64,000 bases of DNA from Pseudomonadota bacterium (GTDB lineage: Bacteria; Pseudomonadota; Gammaproteobacteria; Steroidobacterales; Steroidobacteraceae): positions 34,693 to 98,692 of the forward strand of contig JAFEDS010000037.1 of assembly GCA_018241505.1 (NCBI GenBank), read 5' to 3'. The first letter of the stretch is position 1, and each line of letters opens with the position of its first letter. This document shows, one piece after another, positions 59,810 to 64,000 of the stretch. The notes beneath the pieces were generated by a model. That model did no database searches, was not told the origin of the DNA, and was given only the letters and a program-made list of their open reading frames with translations. A program made the translations under genes and the position numbers.

Positions 59810-62428
59810 CTAACCCAGCTTGCCGCGCACCAGTTGCTGCACGCCGGCCAGGGCTGCATCGAGCGCCGCGGGGTTGTTACCACCCGCCTGTGCGAAATCC
59901 GGACGACCGCCTCCGCGGCCGCCAACTTGTGCGGCAATCGTACCAACTAATTCACCCGCCTTTATGCGCGATGTCACATCCGCAGTAACACCTGCAACCA
60001 AAACCACTTTGTCAGCGCTCTCAACCGACGCCAGCACAATGACTGCCGTCTTCAATTTGCTCTTCAACTGATCCACGGCATTGCGCAATGCGCCGGCATC
60101 CGCACCGTCGATCTTCGTTGCGACGACCTTCACACCCTGGATGTCGACCGCCTCAGCAGCAAGATCCACTCCCTGACCGGACGCCAGTTTGTCTTTCAGA
60201 GTACGAAGCTCCTTTTCCATCTGGCGGATGCGATCGAGCGCGTCCCGAACCTTATCCGTCACATCCTCGCGGGAGCCACGCACAAGAGTCGACAGGTCTC
60301 TCAACAAATCGTCACTCTTCTCCACATAGTCGACCGCCGCCTCGCCGGTGATGGCCTCGATACGGCGCACGCCCGATGCAACCCCACTCTCACTCGTGAT
60401 CTTGAAGAAGCCGATGTCGCCGGCACGGCTGACATGGGTGCCGCCACACAACTCCACAGAAAAGTCGCCGATGCGCAGTACGCGCACAGTCTTCTCGTAC
60501 TTCTCACCAAACAAAGCCATCGCACCCGAGGCCACCGCACTCTCGTAATCCATGAGATCGATCTGCGCCGCCGTGTTGCGACGAATCTCGGCATTCACCA
60601 ACCGCTCAATCTCACGCAACTCATTGAAGCTAACGGCCTGCAGGTGTGAAAAGTCAAAGCGCAACCGGTCCGGGGCCACGAGCGAACCCTTCTGCTGCAC
60701 ATGCGTGCCTAACACTTTGCGGAGCGCTGCATGCAAAAGGTGCGTAGCGGTGTGATTCAACGCCGTCGCACGACGCCGCTCGCCATTTACACGCGCGGTG
60801 AGGGTATCGCCAACCCGAATCTTTCCCTCCGCTACGCGGCCCAGGTGGGAGAAGGCCGTTCCTCTCTTTTGAGTATCAGCCACCGTGAAGTGCACTCCCG
60901 GGCTCGCGAGCTCTCCCTCATCCCCAACCTGCCCGCCGGACTCAGCATAGAAAGGCGTCTTGTCGAGGACGACCTCGCCCTCGTCCCCCGAATTCAACTC
61001 CTGAACCGGCACGCCTGCCTTCAGGAGAGCCACGACCTCGCCTGAGCCTTCGAGCCCCTCGTAGCCTTGGAACACCGTACGGGAATCGATCTGCGCACTA
61101 CCGCTCGAAATGACACCAAACTTGCTGGCGTCCTGGGAGCGTTTGCGCTGCTCTTCCATTGCCGCGTCGAATCCGGCTTGGTCAATGGTCAACCCGCGCT
61201 CGCGGGCAATGTCCGCCGTCAGGTCCGCAGGGAAACCGTAGGTGTCGTACAGCTTGAACACGGTCTCGCCGTCGATCATCTTACCCCGGGTCTCCTTGAT
61301 CTCTCCTTCGAGCAGAGCCATGCCATTGGCGAGGGTTTCGGCGAACCGCTCTTCCTCGAGCTTCAGAACCCGCTCGACTTGGTGACGGTTGCGAGCGAGC
61401 TCCGGATACGCGGCCCCCATCTCCTTCTCCAGGACAGCAACCAACTTGTAGAAGAAGGTTTCCTGGATACCCAACTTGTAACCGTGGCGGATCGCGCGTC
61501 GGATGATACGTCGCAGGACATACCCACGACCTTCGTTGGAGGGCACCACGCCATCCACGACGAGGAATGTGCAAGAACGAATGTGGTCCGCAATGACACG
61601 GAGCGAGTTCGCAGCAAGATCTCGAGTACCGGCCAGCTCTGCGGCAGCGTGGATCAGACGCTTGAACAGATCGATGTCATAGACGGTATGGACGCCCTGC
61701 ATCACTGTCGCGATGCGTTCCAGGCCCATGCCGGTATCGACGGACGGACGCGGCAGCGGTGTCAGCTTTCCATCGGCCGAGCGGTCAAATTGCATGAACA
61801 CGAGATTCCAGATCTCGACGTAACGATCACCGTCTTCATCCGGCGAACCCGGAGGACCTCCGGCTACAGCGGGCCCATGGTCATAGAAAATCTCGCTGCA
61901 AGGTCCGCAAGGGCCAGTGTCACCCATCGACCAGAAGTTCGACTTCTCACCCAGGCGAGTAAAGCGATCGGAAGGGATACCGATTTCCTTCAGCCAGATC
62001 TCAGCGGCTTCGTCATCGTCGCGAAACACCGTGACCCACAGACGTGCGGGATCCAACTTCAACGTTTTGGTCAACAGATCCCAGGCGAAGCGGATGGCGT
62101 CGCGCTTGAAGTAATCGCCGAACGAGAAATTCCCCAACATTTCGAAGAATGTGAGGTGACGTGCGGTGTAACCCACGTTCTCGAGATCATTGTGCTTGCC
62201 GCCGGCGCGAACGACGCGCTGGCTCGTAGTAGCACGGACGTAGTCCCGCTTCTCCTTGCCCAGGAAGACATCCTTGAACTGCACCATCCCTGCGTTTGTA
62301 AACAGCAGGGTGGGGTCATTGCCAGGAACGAGCGAGCTGGAGGGCACGACCGCATGGCCGTGCTCGCGGAAAAACTCCAGGAAGGCGCGACGGATATCCG
62401 CCGCACTCAGGTACGAGGGTTTATTCAA
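59810..62428 (-). CDS. alaS: Alanyl-tRNA synthetase
   Basis: 872 residues. Class II core at the N-terminus ([38 protein letters not shown]), editing-domain zinc motif [11 protein letters not shown] near 562 and CGGTH near 664, and the C-terminal DHHA1 domain ([15 protein letters not shown]). Length is normal. It charges tRNA-Ala. It follows recX by five bases after the recX stop and belongs to the host backbone. Confidence 0.98.
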   Translation of the reverse strand: MNKPSYLSAADIRRAFLEFFREHGHAVVPSSSLVPGNDPTLLFTNAGMVQFKDVFLGKEKRDYVRATTSQRVVRAGGKHNDLENVGYTARHLTFFEMLGNFSFGDYFKRDAIRFAWDLLTKTLKLDPARLWVTVFRDDDEAAEIWLKEIGIPSDRFTRLGEKSNFWSMGDTGPCGPCSEIFYDHGPAVAGGPPGSPDEDGDRYVEIWNLVFMQFDRSADGKLTPLPRPSVDTGMGLERIATVMQGVHTVYDIDLFKRLIHAAAELAGTRDLAANSLRVIADHIRSCTFLVVDGVVPSNEGRGYVLRRIIRRAIRHGYKLGIQETFFYKLVAVLEKEMGAAYPELARNRHQVERVLKLEEERFAETLANGMALLEGEIKETRGKMIDGETVFKLYDTYGFPADLTADIARERGLTIDQAGFDAAMEEQRKRSQDASKFGVISSGSAQIDSRTVFQGYEGLEGSGEVVALLKAGVPVQELNSGDEGEVVLDKTPFYAESGGQVGDEGELASPGVHFTVADTQKRGTAFSHLGRVAEGKIRVGDTLTARVNGERRRATALNHTATHLLHAALRKVLGTHVQQKGSLVAPDRLRFDFSHLQAVSFNELREIERLVNAEIRRNTAAQIDLMDYESAVASGAMALFGEKYEKTVRVLRIGDFSVELCGGTHVSRAGDIGFFKITSESGVASGVRRIEAITGEAAVDYVEKSDDLLRDLSTLVRGSREDVTDKVRDALDRIRQMEKELRTLKDKLASGQGVDLAAEAVDIQGVKVVATKIDGADAGALRNAVDQLKSKLKTAVIVLASVESADKVVLVAGVTADVTSRIKAGELVGTIAAQVGGRGGGRPDFAQAGGNNPAALDAALAGVQQLVRGKLG

Positions 62429-62433
62429 GTTTG

Positions 62434-62928
62434 TCAGTCCAGGTCGAAATCAGCGCCGAGGGCCAAACGGATATGATCCGATGAAAAGCCCCGGTACTGC
62501 AAAAAGCGCGCTTGCCGCGCCTTCTCAGGCCAGTCCGCGGGCGGCTCGGGGCTGAACTTCCGGTTCCGCACCGTTGCAGCCAGCACCCGCCAATCCGGCC
62601 CACCCGCCAGGGCAGCCTCGATCAGGTCGCCCGGCAGCTCCAGGGCCTTCAGCTCAGCCGCGATCCGCAGGGGACCATGGCCCCGGGCCGCAGCGTAGCT
62701 GACGTAATTCGCGGCGTACCGAGCGTCATCCAGCGCCCGCTCCTCGGCGAGCTCGGCGATGGTGCTCTCGACAATCTCAGCGCCGAACCCCTTTCGCCGG
62801 AGCCGCAAGCGAAGCTCGCCGCTTGCATAATCCCGGCGGGCCAGCAGTGCAATCGCCGCCGCGCGGGCTGCCGCGGGGTCGGTTGCCAATGTCACCTTTT
62901 GGCTTTTAGATCTGCTATCAAATCCCAT
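62434..62928 (-). CDS. recX: Regulatory protein RecX
   Basis: 164 residues from the ATG at 62928 ([14 protein letters not shown]). RecX three-helix repeats: [60 protein letters not shown] and [18 protein letters not shown]. It modulates RecA filaments. recA lies about 600 bases upstream on the same strand, with a secreted-protein gene on the other strand in between, an unusual split of the recA-recX pair. Confidence 0.94.
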   Translation of the reverse strand: MGFDSRSKSQKVTLATDPAAARAAAIALLARRDYASGELRLRLRRKGFGAEIVESTIAELAEERALDDARYAANYVSYAAARGHGPLRIAAELKALELPGDLIEAALAGGPDWRVLAATVRNRKFSPEPPADWPEKARQARFLQYRGFSSDHIRLALGADFDLD

Positions 62929-63044
62929 TGCCAAGATACCTGGATGCTTATCTAATGGGCGTCAGACAGCGCCCCAATCCGGTGCGGAATAACGGCGCGG
63001 ACGCAACAGTCATAGCCACAGTCACTTTAGGGATGGATCCATTC

Positions 63045-63470
63045 ATGCGCATGATAATTGGTCTTTTCACCATTTTTTCCGTGGGCGCACTGTCACAGGC
63101 GCTGGCGACAGATCCGCCGGCAGAGGCACCGAAAGCCACCGCCTCATCGACGACTCCAGCCACCACGCCTTCAACGGCAACGGACAAGACCGCCACCACT
63201 GCCAAAGACGGTACGAAAACCGTAAAGCTGGTCGCCGGTGATGCGGCAGCGGACGAGCGCCTGAAGAAGCTGCGGGCCGCTGGTTACAAGGCGGAAATGC
63301 ATGGCAGCGACGTAGTCTTCTGCCGGAAGGAGCTCGTGCTGGGCTCGCGGTTCGAGAAAAAGGTCTGCAATACCGCAGAAGAGCTCGACAACCAGATGGC
63401 GAACGGTCGGGACCTCGTTGAGAGCAGCCAGCGCAATGGACTCGGTTTAGGCAACCCGAAAGGCAACTAG
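63045..63470 (+). CDS. Secreted hypothetical protein between recX and recA
   Basis: 141 residues from the ATG at 63045 (MRMIIGLFTIFSVGALSQALA, signal peptide); an ATG at 63033 adds four residues. A Thr/Ala/Pro-rich linker (ATASSTTPATTPSTATDKTA) is followed by a compact C-terminal domain with two Cys (DVVFCRKELVLGSRFEKKVC), which recurs in small periplasmic proteins of gammaproteobacteria. Function unknown. It converges on recA across a shared terminator. Confidence 0.8.
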   Translation: MRMIIGLFTIFSVGALSQALATDPPAEAPKATASSTTPATTPSTATDKTATTAKDGTKTVKLVAGDAAADERLKKLRAAGYKAEMHGSDVVFCRKELVLGSRFEKKVCNTAEELDNQMANGRDLVESSQRNGLGLGNPKGN

Positions 63471-63487
63471 CCTCTTCGTGACTTCCC

Positions 63488-63510
63488 GGAGCCCCCTTTC
63501 TGGGGGCTCC
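63488..63510. terminator. Bidirectional hairpin terminator between secreted-protein gene and recA
   Basis: GGAGCCCCC (63488-63496), loop TTTCT, GGGGGCTCC (63502-63510): a perfect nine-base GC-rich stem between convergent genes. The following T-run is weak (CCTCTCATC). Confidence 0.85.
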
Positions 63511-63532
63511 CTCTCATCACAACCCGGGTCGA

Positions 63533-64000
63533 TCAGGCTGAATCGGCTTGGTCCGCAGCCCCATTCCGAGCCTGCTTCGGCGGCAGCAGCTTGGCGCGCA
63601 CCTGGTCCTCGATCTCGCGGGCCAGCTCCTTGTTCTGCTGCAGGAAGGTCCGGGCGTTGTCCTTGCCCTGGCCGATCCGGCTGCCCTTGTAGCTGTACCA
63701 GGCACCTGACTTCTCGATGATGCCCTGGGCACTGCCCAGGTCGATGATCTCGCCCTCACGGGAAATACCGGCGCCGTACATGATCTCGAATTCGGCTTCG
63801 CGGAACGGGGGCGCAACCTTGTTCTTCACGACCTTCACGCGCGTCATGTTGCCGGTGACCTCCTCGCCGGACTTGATGGCCCCGATGCGGCGAATGTCCA
63901 GGCGCACAGACGCATAGAACTTCAGCGCGTTACCACCCGTGGTGGTCTCAGGACTGCCGAACATCACACCGATCTTCATGCGGATCTGGTTGATGAAGAT
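63533..64000 (-). CDS. recA: Recombinase RecA (C-terminal part; 5' end beyond window)
   Basis: 156 codons of RecA are present; the gene enters from the right edge. [20 protein letters not shown] then [20 protein letters not shown] is the L2 loop and surrounding core, followed by [20 protein letters not shown] and the C-terminal domain. The short acidic end [12 protein letters not shown] is typical. Essential for homologous recombination and SOS induction. Confidence 0.98.
   Translation of the reverse strand: MFINQIRMKIGVMFGSPETTTGGNALKFYASVRLDIRRIGAIKSGEEVTGNMTRVKVVKNKVAPPFREAEFEIMYGAGISREGEIIDLGSAQGIIEKSGAWYSYKGSRIGQGKDNARTFLQQNKELAREIEDQVRAKLLPPKQARNGAADQADSA

Noticed and set aside
61067-62476. 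469-codon plus-strand open frame
   Set aside because: Antisense to alaS, a clear housekeeping gene.

Overview
The window looks like a high-GC gammaproteobacterial chromosome. The right edge carries recA, recX, alaS and csrA on the minus strand with a tRNA-Ser(GCU) locus downstream of csrA, an order I associate with Xanthomonadales, Nevskiales and Steroidobacter-type lineages or pseudomonads; genus is not determinable here. Everything left of about 59,180 looks like accessory DNA: a large integrative element whose integrase end sits in the broken tRNA-Ser, carrying heavy-metal and metalloid resistance cargo. The other end of the element was not seen.

Layout. 1-9.5 kb: two paralogous czcCBA-type RND efflux modules (the first cut by the window edge), each preceded by a small His-containing secreted protein, with the tail of a third czcA between them. 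9.5-11 kb: a frameshifted FMN-binding protein gene, two MerR-type promoters and a CadR/PbrR-like regulator. 11-18.7 kb: a lead/cadmium cluster (P1B ATPase, PbrT-like FTR1-cytochrome c permease, PbrB-like undecaprenyl-pyrophosphate phosphatase) split by a 1,944-bp Tn7-like mini-transposon (13726-15669) with a perfect 5-bp target duplication, carrying a cadD-like gene and a TnsA remnant. 18.9-21.5 kb: mgtC-like gene and a mer cluster without merA. 21.5-31.1 kb: cusCBA followed by overlapping msrP-msrQ and sigF-nrsF, a metal-efflux plus oxidised-methionine repair operon. 31.4-38.5 kb: arsenic genes (MFS, arsH, three arsC-type genes of two classes, acr3, two arsR, FAD oxidoreductase). 38.5-41 kb: scrapyard with IS110, uspA and norB remnants, plus a ROK kinase. 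41-51 kb: PIN/AbrB toxin-antitoxin pair, an FlhC-like gene, a fadL-fadD-HDOD-PAS/GAF/GGDEF-methyltransferase cluster, an XRE gene and an FlhD-like gene. 51-59.2 kb: mobile-element backbone (AlpA-like regulators, mobilization-like protein, EexN lipoprotein, S24 repressor, a seven-gene run rich in XRE regulators, excisionase, tRNA-Ser, PrlF-like antitoxin, integrase). 59.4-64 kb: chromosomal csrA, alaS, recX, a secreted protein and recA.

The metal genes cover Cd/Zn/Co/Pb, Cu/Ag, Hg transport and As. Many switches are readable directly: MerR-type 19-bp-spacer promoters, AT-rich ArsR-like dyads and autoregulatory palindromes. The FlhC/FlhD-like pair is reminiscent of the SetCD/AcaCD activators of SXT-type ICEs and IncC plasmids and may be the element's own transfer activator.
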